From Paenibacillus sp. LS1 (GTDB taxonomy: Bacteria; Bacillota; Bacilli; Paenibacillales; Paenibacillaceae): a DNA stretch of 64,000 bases. The notes beneath the pieces are model-generated. The model was not told the DNA's origin. It was given only the letters and a program-made list of their open reading frames with translations, and made no database searches. The translations under genes were made by a program, and so were the position numbers. The DNA lies in assembly GCF_026013365.1 (NCBI RefSeq), contig NZ_JAPDOE010000009.1, positions 166,431 to 230,430 on the forward strand, written 5' to 3'. Positions 1 to 8,545 of the stretch are shown piece by piece (the stretch's first letter is position 1; each line of letters starts with the position of its first letter).

Positions 1-610
1 ATATTCAGATCATATGTGGTGGCGTGAACATTACATGATGAGATATAAATTTTGATATGAACGGCATGAACATGCTCATGTCGTTCTTTTCCTTGAATAG
101 CAACCTTGATTATAAAGTTCTAGTTATATAGAACCATTAGAATCTATTATTCAGCAAAAGAAATACATAAATACGAAAAACAGAGATGAATACGTAAGCG
201 ACATGAGACATATAAAAGCATTAAATAGACTTATTTTCTATATTTTTCAATAAAAGTGCTTGTATATATCGAATAATGATTTTATACTATACCAATAAAA
301 TCCAATTAAATTCCTAATTGACTATTATATGTAATTTAAACTGTTTTCTAACTCACTCGAACCACGATCGAAATACATATTGACTACTCCTTAGCAAGCG
401 TTCTGCTAACGCTCCAGATCACCCTTCCACATGAATGCTTATATACATTCACTCGTTGCATTACTCATACACCCACACCCTTCACTCTCATGGCTTAACG
501 CGAGTTGTTCCATCTCCCAAACTTCCAAGCGAAAAATCATAGACTGATCTGCTATCTCTTCTGACTCATATTGTTCCTTAACCAGACTTGTAAAGGAGGT
601 GAGGCTTTAT
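1..610. other. Gene-poor AT-rich upstream region
   Basis: No open reading frame with a convincing ribosome binding site is visible here on either strand. The stretch contains a probable terminator at 59-90. At 391-413 it has a compact nested dyad in which TTAGCA pairs with TGCTAA and AGCGTT pairs with AACGCT, which could be a hairpin or operator. The remainder is AT-rich sequence with no feature I can name. It probably contains the promoter of the downstream protease gene, but no clear -35/-10 pair stands out. Confidence 0.5.
59..90 (+). terminator. Rho-independent terminator of an upstream gene
   Basis: An 11-bp stem (GAACGGCATGA pairing with TCATGTCGTTC, one G-T pair) with a short loop is followed by TTTT. 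It presumably ends a gene lying left of the window. Confidence 0.55.
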
Positions 611-712
611 GTGAAACCCAGGACGTCTATTTCGTCCGTAATAAAGATCATTTTACCGTTTTATTCTGCAGAGAAGGGCATATGTACCAGACTAAATTAC
701 AAAACCGGGTAA
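611..712 (+). CDS. Possible 33-aa leader peptide upstream of the subtilase gene
   Basis: A strong ribosome binding site (AAAGGAGG at 592-599) is followed 11 bases later by a GTG codon that opens a 33-codon frame ending in TAA at 710-712. The stop lies against the ribosome binding site (AAGGAG, 713-718) of the protease gene, so translational coupling or leader control is possible. The peptide has a basic start (VKPRTS) and a short hydrophobic middle. An ATG two bases upstream meets a TGA at once. I recognise no homologue. The evidence is the ribosome binding site and position only, and the frame could be fortuitous. Confidence 0.35.
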   Translation: MKPRTSISSVIKIILPFYSAEKGICTRLNYKTG

Positions 713-727
713 AAGGAGTGGAAAAGT

Positions 728-3700
728 TTGATAAAGATTAATCGGTTACGCAAGCCCATCTCCATGGGGCTCTCGCTTCTCCTTGCATTTTCGATCGTTC
801 ATCCGGTTTCAGCTGAAAACTCCCCATCATCCAAATTGGATATGAAATCTGGACTCGCCAAAGTTACGGAATCCAAAGTAAACGCCAAGTTGACCAAAGA
901 ATTTGAGGGTAGCGAATATGTTACCTATCTGGTGAAAATGAAGGAGCAGGTGGATACAGCAGAGGTCTCCAAACAGGCGCTGGAAAAGGCGACGATCGCC
1001 AAACAAACGGCCTCAGCCACGAAGCTGTCCGTTCGAAATTCCGTCGTCAGCTCTCTGCGGGAAACGGCCTCACGTACACAATATACATTGGAAAGTTATC
1101 TGGAAAAGGAAATTGACCTGGGCAAGGTCAAAGAATATAAAAGCTATTTTATCGTCAATTCATTGGCAGTAACGAGTACCAAAGAAGTCATGGAACAGAT
1201 TGCGCTGCTGCCTGAGGTAGAGAAAGTTCTACCGAATGAGACAAGATACTTACAGAAAGCGGAAGTAAGTAAAGAAGCGGCGAATGCGGCTCCAGCCAAG
1301 GATGTTGTCCAAACGCCAACTAAAGACTCTTCAGTCGGAGTTAAAGACAAGGAGCCTGCTGTCAAGGACAAGCTAGCGACAGAGAACGTGGAATGGAACC
1401 TGGATTACATCAATGCGCCAGCCGTTTGGGATCGGGGCATTGATGGAACAGGAATTGTCGTTGCCAATCTGGACAGCGGTGTAGACTATACCCACCCGGC
1501 GCTTCGCAGCAAATGGCGGGGATTGGATGCTTCGGGCAATATCGTTGATCCAGAACTAAGCTGGTATGATCCGCACAGTAACGCTTCCCTCCCTGCGGAC
1601 GAAGACGGACATGGTACTCACACGATGGGTACGATGGTTGGCTCTGAAGCGGATGGCACCAACCAGATCGGGGTTGCTCCCGGTGCGAAATGGATTGGTG
1701 TACGGATATTCAATCCGGAAACAACGGATGCCATTATTCTGGATGGCGGACAGTGGTTGATCGCTCCGGTCGATGCGGAAGGCAATCTGCATCCTGAACT
1801 TGCACCGGATGTCGTAAACAACTCATGGGGCGGAGGTGCAGGACTGGATGAATGGTTCCGGCCTATGGTCCAAGCCTGGCGTGATGCGCAGATCTTTCCC
1901 GAGTTCTCCGCAGGTAATGTAAGACTGACGAATCCGGGTGGTCCCGGCTCTGTTGCGAACCCTGCGAATTACCCTGAAAGTTTCGCCACGGGAGCCACAG
2001 ATATTAATGGCAACCTGGCTTCCTTCTCGCTGCTGGGTCCATCTCCGTATGGTGAGATCAAGCCAGAAGTATCTGCCCCTGGGGTAAATATCCGTTCAGC
2101 AGTTCCGGGTGGTGTATATGAGGGAGGCTGGAACGGCACGTCGATGGCAGGCCCGCATACAACTGCGCTTGCCGCACTCCTGCTACAGGCCAATCATTCC
2201 CTTACTGTGGATCAGCTGGAGCAGATCATTACAGATACAGCAACACCGAGAACGGACAGTCAATATCCGACCTCCCCTAATAACGGTTACGGTCACGGCA
2301 TCATTAATGCCCTCGATGCTGTGGGTTCTGTACTCGAAGGAATCGGTACGGTATCCGGCAGAGTAGTTACAGCCGGAGATGATCTGGAAGAGCCGGTACT
2401 GGCACATACCCCTGTCAATTCTGCCTTTACAGGCATCGATATACCTTTAACCGCTCATGTGACAGATAACGTCGCGGTAGTCTCCGTCGAGGCTTTTGCC
2501 AAAACGACAGGTACCAACCAGTACGTCTATCTTCCGATGAATCGAATTGCTGGAGATAGCAAAGATGGTACGTATACAGCGACCATTCCGGCATTTCTTA
2601 TTGAGCCACAAGGCGTGGAGTATTATATCCGCGTGAACGATTACGGCAACAACGGTTTCGAAAGTCAGGTATACAAAGTGGCTGTGTCCAATGGTGTTCA
2701 GCCAGGATATCTTCAGGATTTTGAAGAAGATCAGCTGGGCTTCACCACTGGTGGGACCGGAAGTACCTGGGTATGGGGAGCGCCAAGCAGCGGTCCTGGA
2801 AGTGCATACTCCGGTGAGAAGGTGATTGCAACCAACCTGCAAGGGACTTATGTGGCGAATAGTAATGCCTATCTGCTTGCGCCGCCAATTGATCTTACCG
2901 AGAGTCCGGAAGGTGCATTATTATCCTTCAAGCACTGGTATGATTTGGAGAATAACATCGACTTTGGCAAGGTATACATCGCTTCCGAGGACAGTGACTA
3001 TGTGTTTGAAGAGTTGCTGAGCTTCACGGGCACGGGTGGCAATTGGAAGAAACAATATGTGGACCTTCGCGAATACGCGGGACAGCAGGTATTTATCAAA
3101 TTCAATCTGACGAGCGATAACTCGGTGCAAAAGGCGGGTTGGTACATTGATGATTTCGCAGTAGAAGCCTTGGATGAGATTGCGCCGGGGGCACCTGCCG
3201 GATTGTCTGCGAATGCTGATATTCTGGGCAATGTAGCCTTGAGCTGGACTGGACCGAGCGATGAGGATCTCGAATCCTATATCGTATATCGTTCCACAAC
3301 AGCAGGTACTGGTTATGAATCCATTGGAACTGCAACAGGAACAACGTTTACGGATACGTCTACCGTGACGGATTCGACGTATTACTATACCGTTGCCGCA
3401 CTTGATTACAGTGGCAATGAAAGCGAAAAGTCGAATGAGGTTTCCATTACAGTAGAGGTGCCTCAGGACATCTATATCGATCATTTTGACGGCAGTGATG
3501 ATAATGGCTGGACTCACTCGGGAACCAAAGATGAGTGGGAACGGGGCATTCCGGTAACGGGACCTGCCAGCGCTGTTTCTCCGCCGAATGTCTGGGCGAC
3601 TGATCTGGACAATACGTACGAGAATGGCTCCAACTATTCACTCGTATCTCCGGTTATTGATTTGACGGATGTATCCGAAGGAACCCTTACGTTTAATCAT

Positions 3701-5977
3701 TGGTACGAGATTGAGAGTGGATACGATTACGGTTATGTGGAAGTTACCAAGGATGGTGGAACGACATGGTCGGAATTGGGCAAATTCTCACACAGTACAA
3801 ACGGCAAACAATGGGCACCGGTATTCTATGACCTGGATGCACTTACCGGTAATGAAGTTCAATTCCGGTTCCGTCTGACCTCAGACAACAGTGTTGTGAA
3901 GACAGGCTGGTTCATTGATGATTTCCGTGTACTGGGTGTTGCTGCGGAGGCCGTAACCGAGGACAGTGCGGTTGTGCTTAACAGTGACAAGCCGAAACCG
4001 TCCTATGATAACCCTTGGTACAAAATTTCGCGGACAGACAAAGCGGAATTCAACAAAACGAAACAGCAACAACCGGAAGTTGAAAAATCAGGAACAGGTT
4101 CGGTTAATCCACAAAGCCTGCCTGCCAGTGCAACGGTTACCGTGCTGGAAACCGGTCGTTCAGTGAAAACGGATTCGGCTACAGGCAAGTATAGCTTCAC
4201 ACACGTAGCGGGTGATTTCACGTTAAAAGCTGAGGCATATGGGTATTATCCTCGAACTCAGCAGGTAACGATCACCGACGGCAGTGGAGCCAAAGCCAAC
4301 TTTAATCTGGAGGCAATTCCACATGGACAGATTGAAGGTGTAGTAACCGATGAGCGGACAGGACAACCACTGGCCGATGCTTCTGTTCTCGTGGTGGAGG
4401 ATGCCAAGGTAGGCGAAGTTCGCACAGGTTCAGATGGTAGCTTCGTTATTCAGGTATTGGAAGGAAGCTATACTTTATCCATCAGGGCGGCTGATTATTA
4501 CAGTAAAACGGTCACTGTAACGGTACCTGGTAAAGGTACGGCAGAGGCGAATGTTGCCTTGAAACCATTCATCGGTTTCCCAGGGGAAATTGCTTATGAT
4601 GATGGAACAGCAGAGAACGCACGAGCTTTTAACGCTGCGGATAACGCTTGGGCGGTTCGAATGACACCAGAGCTGGAGACCGCTCAACTTACAGGTGCAT
4701 CGTTCCGATTCTGGAACACCGAATGGCCTGTACCTGGAGGTACAGCGTTCCAATATGCCGTCTATGATGCTTCGGGTACTGGCGGTGCTCCGGGACGACA
4801 ACTGGCTGGACCATTTGACGGTACTGCACTTCGTAACGATCAATGGACAACCGTTGAATTCCCGGAACCGGTCATTGTAACAGGTGATTTCTATATTGTG
4901 TATGTACAGAGTGTAGCTGGAACTGGTGCTCCGGGACTGGCTACTGATGAGAATGGTACGAATGCAGGTCGAAGCTGGCAGCGAGTAGGTGGCGCATGGA
5001 GCACTTCACCTGCAGAAGAAGGTAACTACATGATTCGTGCAGTTGTGAGATATCCGGTAAATGCACCTGTGCTTACGACACCAGCGAACACATACACGAA
5101 TCAGTCAACTTTTACGATATCGGGAACGTCTCCTGCATCCGGTGCCCAGATCAAGTTTTACAACGGCAAGGATATGGCTGGCACTACAACCGTGGCGAAT
5201 GGGAAATTCTCGTACGGTGTGAAACTCCGTTCTGGGATTAATGCGATTACTGCCGAGGCAGTGGTGGATGGCAAAACAACCGACCGTTCACTCCCCGTCG
5301 TCCTTATTCTGGATCAGACCAAACCGCAATTGACGATTTTCACGCCTGCTCAAGGGGATCGCATCAATGCAGAAGTGGTTCATGTAACGGGTAATGTCGT
5401 GGAACAATTCCTCGATAAAGTAACCGTTAACGGACAAACCGTACAAGTGGGCAAAGACAGAAGCTTCAGTCATCGCGTATTGGTCAATGAAGGCGAAAAC
5501 ACGATTACCATTACAGCAACCGATATCGCTGGCAACAAAACAACCGTAACACGTACCGTCTACGTGGAAACGGCATTGCCAGAACTTACGAACATTACGC
5601 CAGCTGAAGATGTTCGCATCACATCAGGGGAGAGTGTCACCGTTTCATTTGACAGTAAACCTGGTCTGCAAGCCTCTTTCCGAATTCAGTTACCGCTGAA
5701 TCTGAATGCCCAAGGGGCAGGAGAGATTCCATTGGTGGAGACTGAACCTGGTCGTTACACAGGTACGTACACTACACCTTCATCCCTTGTTCTTGAGGGC
5801 GGAGTTATCGTGATTCGTGCCCAGGATGCAGCTGGCAATAAAGTAGAGACGGAAGCAGCTGGACGATTGTTCGTCAGCGCAGCACAAGAACAATCAGTTC
5901 CAGAACCAGATTCGAGCCCAGCAGAGACGGAATCTAATGAATCCAGTTTACCGTCCACTGAGGGTCTGCAACCTTAA
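728..5977 (+). CDS. bpr: Secreted S8 subtilisin-family serine protease, bacillopeptidase F type
   Basis: Giant secreted endopeptidase of 1749 residues, longer than B. subtilis Bpr (about 1430). It starts with TTG behind AAGGAG. The order is: signal peptide about 1-29 (cleavage after VSA), an I9-type propeptide about 60-175, then the subtilase domain about 220-540. The triad is Asp249 (LDSGVDYTHP), His295 (DGHGTH) and Ser472 (NGTSMAGP), with the oxyanion Asn397 in AGN. Downstream are two MAM/immune-inhibitor-A-like beta-sandwich repeats flanking a fibronectin type III domain, two carboxypeptidase-regulatory-like repeats (about 1130-1280), a further beta-sandwich and Ig-like repeats. The C-terminal tail is rich in Ser, Pro and Glu. 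No LPXTG anchor is seen, so it is probably released or held by its accessory domains. It is monocistronic, with a terminator after the stop. The family assignment is firm; the substrate is unknown. Confidence 0.93.
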   Translation: MIKINRLRKPISMGLSLLLAFSIVHPVSAENSPSSKLDMKSGLAKVTESKVNAKLTKEFEGSEYVTYLVKMKEQVDTAEVSKQALEKATIAKQTASATKLSVRNSVVSSLRETASRTQYTLESYLEKEIDLGKVKEYKSYFIVNSLAVTSTKEVMEQIALLPEVEKVLPNETRYLQKAEVSKEAANAAPAKDVVQTPTKDSSVGVKDKEPAVKDKLATENVEWNLDYINAPAVWDRGIDGTGIVVANLDSGVDYTHPALRSKWRGLDASGNIVDPELSWYDPHSNASLPADEDGHGTHTMGTMVGSEADGTNQIGVAPGAKWIGVRIFNPETTDAIILDGGQWLIAPVDAEGNLHPELAPDVVNNSWGGGAGLDEWFRPMVQAWRDAQIFPEFSAGNVRLTNPGGPGSVANPANYPESFATGATDINGNLASFSLLGPSPYGEIKPEVSAPGVNIRSAVPGGVYEGGWNGTSMAGPHTTALAALLLQANHSLTVDQLEQIITDTATPRTDSQYPTSPNNGYGHGIINALDAVGSVLEGIGTVSGRVVTAGDDLEEPVLAHTPVNSAFTGIDIPLTAHVTDNVAVVSVEAFAKTTGTNQYVYLPMNRIAGDSKDGTYTATIPAFLIEPQGVEYYIRVNDYGNNGFESQVYKVAVSNGVQPGYLQDFEEDQLGFTTGGTGSTWVWGAPSSGPGSAYSGEKVIATNLQGTYVANSNAYLLAPPIDLTESPEGALLSFKHWYDLENNIDFGKVYIASEDSDYVFEELLSFTGTGGNWKKQYVDLREYAGQQVFIKFNLTSDNSVQKAGWYIDDFAVEALDEIAPGAPAGLSANADILGNVALSWTGPSDEDLESYIVYRSTTAGTGYESIGTATGTTFTDTSTVTDSTYYYTVAALDYSGNESEKSNEVSITVEVPQDIYIDHFDGSDDNGWTHSGTKDEWERGIPVTGPASAVSPPNVWATDLDNTYENGSNYSLVSPVIDLTDVSEGTLTFNHWYEIESGYDYGYVEVTKDGGTTWSELGKFSHSTNGKQWAPVFYDLDALTGNEVQFRFRLTSDNSVVKTGWFIDDFRVLGVAAEAVTEDSAVVLNSDKPKPSYDNPWYKISRTDKAEFNKTKQQQPEVEKSGTGSVNPQSLPASATVTVLETGRSVKTDSATGKYSFTHVAGDFTLKAEAYGYYPRTQQVTITDGSGAKANFNLEAIPHGQIEGVVTDERTGQPLADASVLVVEDAKVGEVRTGSDGSFVIQVLEGSYTLSIRAADYYSKTVTVTVPGKGTAEANVALKPFIGFPGEIAYDDGTAENARAFNAADNAWAVRMTPELETAQLTGASFRFWNTEWPVPGGTAFQYAVYDASGTGGAPGRQLAGPFDGTALRNDQWTTVEFPEPVIVTGDFYIVYVQSVAGTGAPGLATDENGTNAGRSWQRVGGAWSTSPAEEGNYMIRAVVRYPVNAPVLTTPANTYTNQSTFTISGTSPASGAQIKFYNGKDMAGTTTVANGKFSYGVKLRSGINAITAEAVVDGKTTDRSLPVVLILDQTKPQLTIFTPAQGDRINAEVVHVTGNVVEQFLDKVTVNGQTVQVGKDRSFSHRVLVNEGENTITITATDIAGNKTTVTRTVYVETALPELTNITPAEDVRITSGESVTVSFDSKPGLQASFRIQLPLNLNAQGAGEIPLVETEPGRYTGTYTTPSSLVLEGGVIVIRAQDAAGNKVETEAAGRLFVSAAQEQSVPEPDSSPAETESNESSLPSTEGLQP

Positions 5978-6028
5978 TTATTCAAAGTGTGAACCCGATG
6001 TTAACTACGTTTTGACTATCTAAGCAAG

Positions 6029-6068
6029 AAGCCGATAAGCCGAGGTATCAGGGCTTGTCGGCTTTTTG
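6029..6068 (+). terminator. Terminator of the subtilase gene
   Basis: A 12-bp stem (AGCCGATAAGCC with GGCTTGTCGGCT, one G-T pair) with a 10-nt loop is followed by a T run. It lies about 50 bases after the protease stop. Confidence 0.8.
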
Positions 6069-6177
6069 TTATATTCTCTTTTCATAGCTGACGCCTAAGA
6101 TTAGTTCGAGAGAATTGCATATACTGCATGGTTTGCAGCATTAGGATCAACAAATACGACAACAGGAGGAGTGAACA

Positions 6178-6939
6178 GTGGGAGTTGATGCATTACAACG
6201 ATCCCAACCGCTACGAAGTAAATGGCTCAAAACCAAAATACTGCTCAATAACTCGGCTATCAAACCATTTATCCCTGATACGCAGCGATTTAGCCAATCT
6301 AACCTTAAGTCCATGCTGGGGAAATATAGAATGGTATATATCAAACCTGAGATAGGCACCTTTGGAATGGGAGTCATTAAGGCTGAGATGGACAATCATC
6401 ACCATTTTGCCTACCAGATCCATCAAAAGCGTCTGACGTTCAACAGCTTCGAATCGTTTCATCGAAGTCTGACCCATCTGGTTAAGCATAAGAGTTATCT
6501 CATCCAGCGAGGGATTCATCTCCTGCAACATAACAACAGGCGCTTTGACATACGGGTAATGGTTCAGTTGAATCCCGGGCAGAAATGGGAAGCAACGGGG
6601 GTCATCGGCCGGCTGGGTCATCCGAAGAAAATTGTGACCAACTACCATAGTGGTGCCAAGCCAATGAGCATTCACACCTTGCTGAAATCCCATGCTTCTG
6701 ACAACCGGATTAATGAATTAATCCAGGAGATGAACCGCTTGGGCATTGACATCGCTCGACACATGAGTAAGAAATATACGCGTTTGAAGAGCATTGGGGT
6801 GGATATCGGGCTTGATCGAAGTCTAACGCCATGGATTATTGAGGTGAATGCCAAGCCAGATCCCTATATTTTCAATCAGTTAAAGGACAAGACGATGTAT
6901 CGTAAGGTAATTCGATATGAACGTCAGAACAGACAATAA
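6178..6939 (+). CDS. YheC/YheD-family ATP-grasp protein (spore-coat associated)
   Basis: A 253-residue protein starting with GTG behind AGGAGG. The sequence matches the YheC/YheD family, ATP-grasp-like proteins tied to the endospore coat in Bacillus. Visible landmarks are the nucleotide-binding segment around YIKPEIGTFGMGV (about residues 58-70), the central QRGI and FDIRVMVQ strands (about 120-140), and the metal-binding end of the fold at GVDIGLD...WIIEVNAKPD (about 205-228). B. subtilis homologues are longer, so this is a minimal form with only the ATP-grasp core. It appears monocistronic with its own terminator. The substrate ligated, if any, is unknown. The family call is confident and the spore-coat role comes from family knowledge. 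Confidence 0.85.
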   Translation: MGVDALQRSQPLRSKWLKTKILLNNSAIKPFIPDTQRFSQSNLKSMLGKYRMVYIKPEIGTFGMGVIKAEMDNHHHFAYQIHQKRLTFNSFESFHRSLTHLVKHKSYLIQRGIHLLQHNNRRFDIRVMVQLNPGQKWEATGVIGRLGHPKKIVTNYHSGAKPMSIHTLLKSHASDNRINELIQEMNRLGIDIARHMSKKYTRLKSIGVDIGLDRSLTPWIIEVNAKPDPYIFNQLKDKTMYRKVIRYERQNRQ

Positions 6940-7021
6940 AAGATACCGGTGTCAAAAAGAAGCTAGAAAATATAAGGTTTTGCAAGGGGCGGATGGGAGT
7001 AAGACAGAACCTGTGAAAATG

Positions 7022-7049
7022 AAGCATCCACCGGGATGCTTTTTCTTTT
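7022..7049 (+). terminator. Terminator after the YheC/D gene
   Basis: Stem AAGCATCC/GGATGCTT with a 4-nt loop and a T-rich tail. Confidence 0.7.
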
Positions 7050-7158
7050 GCTCTCATAGGACAGAAGGTGAGGCGTCTCTTTCTTCACATTAATGATATA
7101 ACATGATATATTAGGATGTAGAACATGAGAAGTATGGGTATTTATGGAGGTGCTTGTA

Positions 7159-8313
7159 TTGGGGAAAGACTCGGCATCCAAGCCGATGTATGAACAGATC
7201 TTTGAATCCTTGCGCGAACGGATACAGCTTCATCAATATCAAGTGGGTGAGCGTGTTCCTTCGGAAAAGGAATTATGTGATGAATTCGGAGTTAGCCGGA
7301 TTACGACGAAAAAAGCGCTTGAGATGTTGGTGAGTGAACAATTAATTGTTCGTCAGCCGGGACGGGGTTCTTTTGTAGCTGATACGGCAGATATGTTACA
7401 GGAAAGACCTGCCAAATCTGCTCCGCGTGCTGCGGTTAAAGATCCGGAGAAGAAGCTGCTCATTGGCCTAGTCATGACCAACTTCAGTGACATGTATGGT
7501 ACAGAACTGTTATATGGGATGGAAGAAGCTTCGCGAGAGCATGATTGTTTTCTCGTCCTTAGACGATCCTTCGGGATTCCAGAGCAGGAGGAACAGAGCA
7601 TTCAGGAACTGCTGGAACTGGGTGTGGACGGATTGATTATCTTCCCCGCACAGGGTGAGTACTTCAGCGATGAGATTCTTAAACTGGTCGTTAACAAATT
7701 CCCGTTTGTCCTGATTGATCGGTATTTGAAAGGCATTCCAGCTTCATCTGTCAGTACGGATAACGTAGGCGCGGCGAGAGAAGGGACGAATTATCTGTTC
7801 AACCTAGGTCACCGACACATCGCTTTTCTGACACAGCCTCCAGCGAACACCACTCCAATTGAAGAACGAATTGAAGGCATCATTGAGGCTCATCACGATC
7901 AAGGAGTGCTGGTAAACAGGGAACTGTGGTTAGAATCTTTTCTTTCGACACTGCCCAGTGTGTTCGATCCTCAAGTCGAGGTCCGTGATGTGGAGACACT
8001 GGCGGAACATTTACAGAAATACCCACAGATTACCGCACTCTTTGCTGCGGAGTACCATATTGCTTTACTTGCAGAGCAGGCAGCAGATCAGCTTGGTCTG
8101 AGGATTCCGGAAGATGTGTCCATCATATGCTTTGATAGTCCGAACGCTGCCGAAGGCAGTCGTGTAACACATATGAGACAAAGCCAGTTTGATATGGGAA
8201 AACAAGCATTCGAAATGGTGCTTCAAAGTATGCAGAACAACGAAACTGCAGTGAATAGAGTCGTTCTTCCTGCCCGCTTGGTGAAGGGGAAATCGACGAG
8301 TACGGTGAGATAA
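7159..8313 (+). CDS. GntR-type regulator with LacI-like sugar-sensing domain (AraR-like)
   Basis: Transcriptional regulator of 384 residues with an N-terminal GntR winged helix (about 8-75; PSEKELCDEFGVSRITTKKAL) and a C-terminal periplasmic-binding-protein-like domain (about 95-380) of the LacI/AraR type. I place the start at TTG 7159: GGAGGTG at 7146-7152 lies 6 bases upstream, and that sequence itself overlaps the in-frame ATG at 7144, so the ATG has no ribosome binding site. The gene faces the alpha-mannoside operon and is separated from it by a terminator. It is therefore probably the local repressor, relieved by a mannoside or another sugar ligand. The ligand is inferred from context only. 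Confidence 0.88.
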   Translation: MGKDSASKPMYEQIFESLRERIQLHQYQVGERVPSEKELCDEFGVSRITTKKALEMLVSEQLIVRQPGRGSFVADTADMLQERPAKSAPRAAVKDPEKKLLIGLVMTNFSDMYGTELLYGMEEASREHDCFLVLRRSFGIPEQEEQSIQELLELGVDGLIIFPAQGEYFSDEILKLVVNKFPFVLIDRYLKGIPASSVSTDNVGAAREGTNYLFNLGHRHIAFLTQPPANTTPIEERIEGIIEAHHDQGVLVNRELWLESFLSTLPSVFDPQVEVRDVETLAEHLQKYPQITALFAAEYHIALLAEQAADQLGLRIPEDVSIICFDSPNAAEGSRVTHMRQSQFDMGKQAFEMVLQSMQNNETAVNRVVLPARLVKGKSTSTVR

Positions 8314-8354
8314 AAAGGTGATTTTTAATGGCTTAATATTCATTGTGTTCAATC

Positions 8355-8386
8355 AGGGGCTTCGTGTAAACGAGGCCTCTTTTTTG
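8355..8386 (+). terminator. Terminator between regulator and mannosidase operon
   Basis: An 11-bp stem (AGGGGCTTCGT with ACGAGGCCTCT, two G-T pairs) followed by a run of T. Confidence 0.75.
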
Positions 8387-8474
8387 TGCGGATAAAATGG
8401 GGAGAATTGCTTTGAATGGTATACTATTTAGTGTCGTTTAATTAAAATAACATGCTAATATATAAATAAATATA

Positions 8475-8503
8475 TTGACATAACATTATATTCGTTTTAG
8501 GAT
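8475..8503 (+). promoter_or_regulatory. SigA-type promoter of the alpha-mannoside operon
   Basis: TTGACA at 8475-8480 and TAGGAT at 8498-8503 are separated by exactly 17 bases. The -35 box is perfect and the -10 box matches TATAAT at 4 of 6 positions. It lies upstream of the GH125 gene, whose ATG has an AAGGAGG ribosome binding site. Confidence 0.7.
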
Positions 8504-8505
8504 GA

Positions 8506-8520
8506 TGAAAGCGGTTAACA
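8506..8520 (+). promoter_or_regulatory. cre-like catabolite or operator site
   Basis: TGAAAGCGGTTAACA, just downstream of the -10 box, resembles the CcpA cre consensus (amyE operator TGTAAGCGTTAACA) but carries one extra G in the centre. A protein bound here would block transcription initiation. It could instead be the operator of the GntR/LacI-hybrid regulator. The assignment is tentative. Confidence 0.4.
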
Positions 8521-8545
8521 AACTGGATTACATAAGGAGGACAAC

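Noticed and set aside
2921..3517. 198-codon minus-strand ORF inside the protease gene
   Set aside because: Antisense to a well-supported subtilase, no ribosome binding site, Cys/Ile/Arg-rich translation typical of a shadow frame.
6211..6693. 160-codon minus-strand ORF
   Set aside because: Shadow of the YheC/D gene, no ribosome site.
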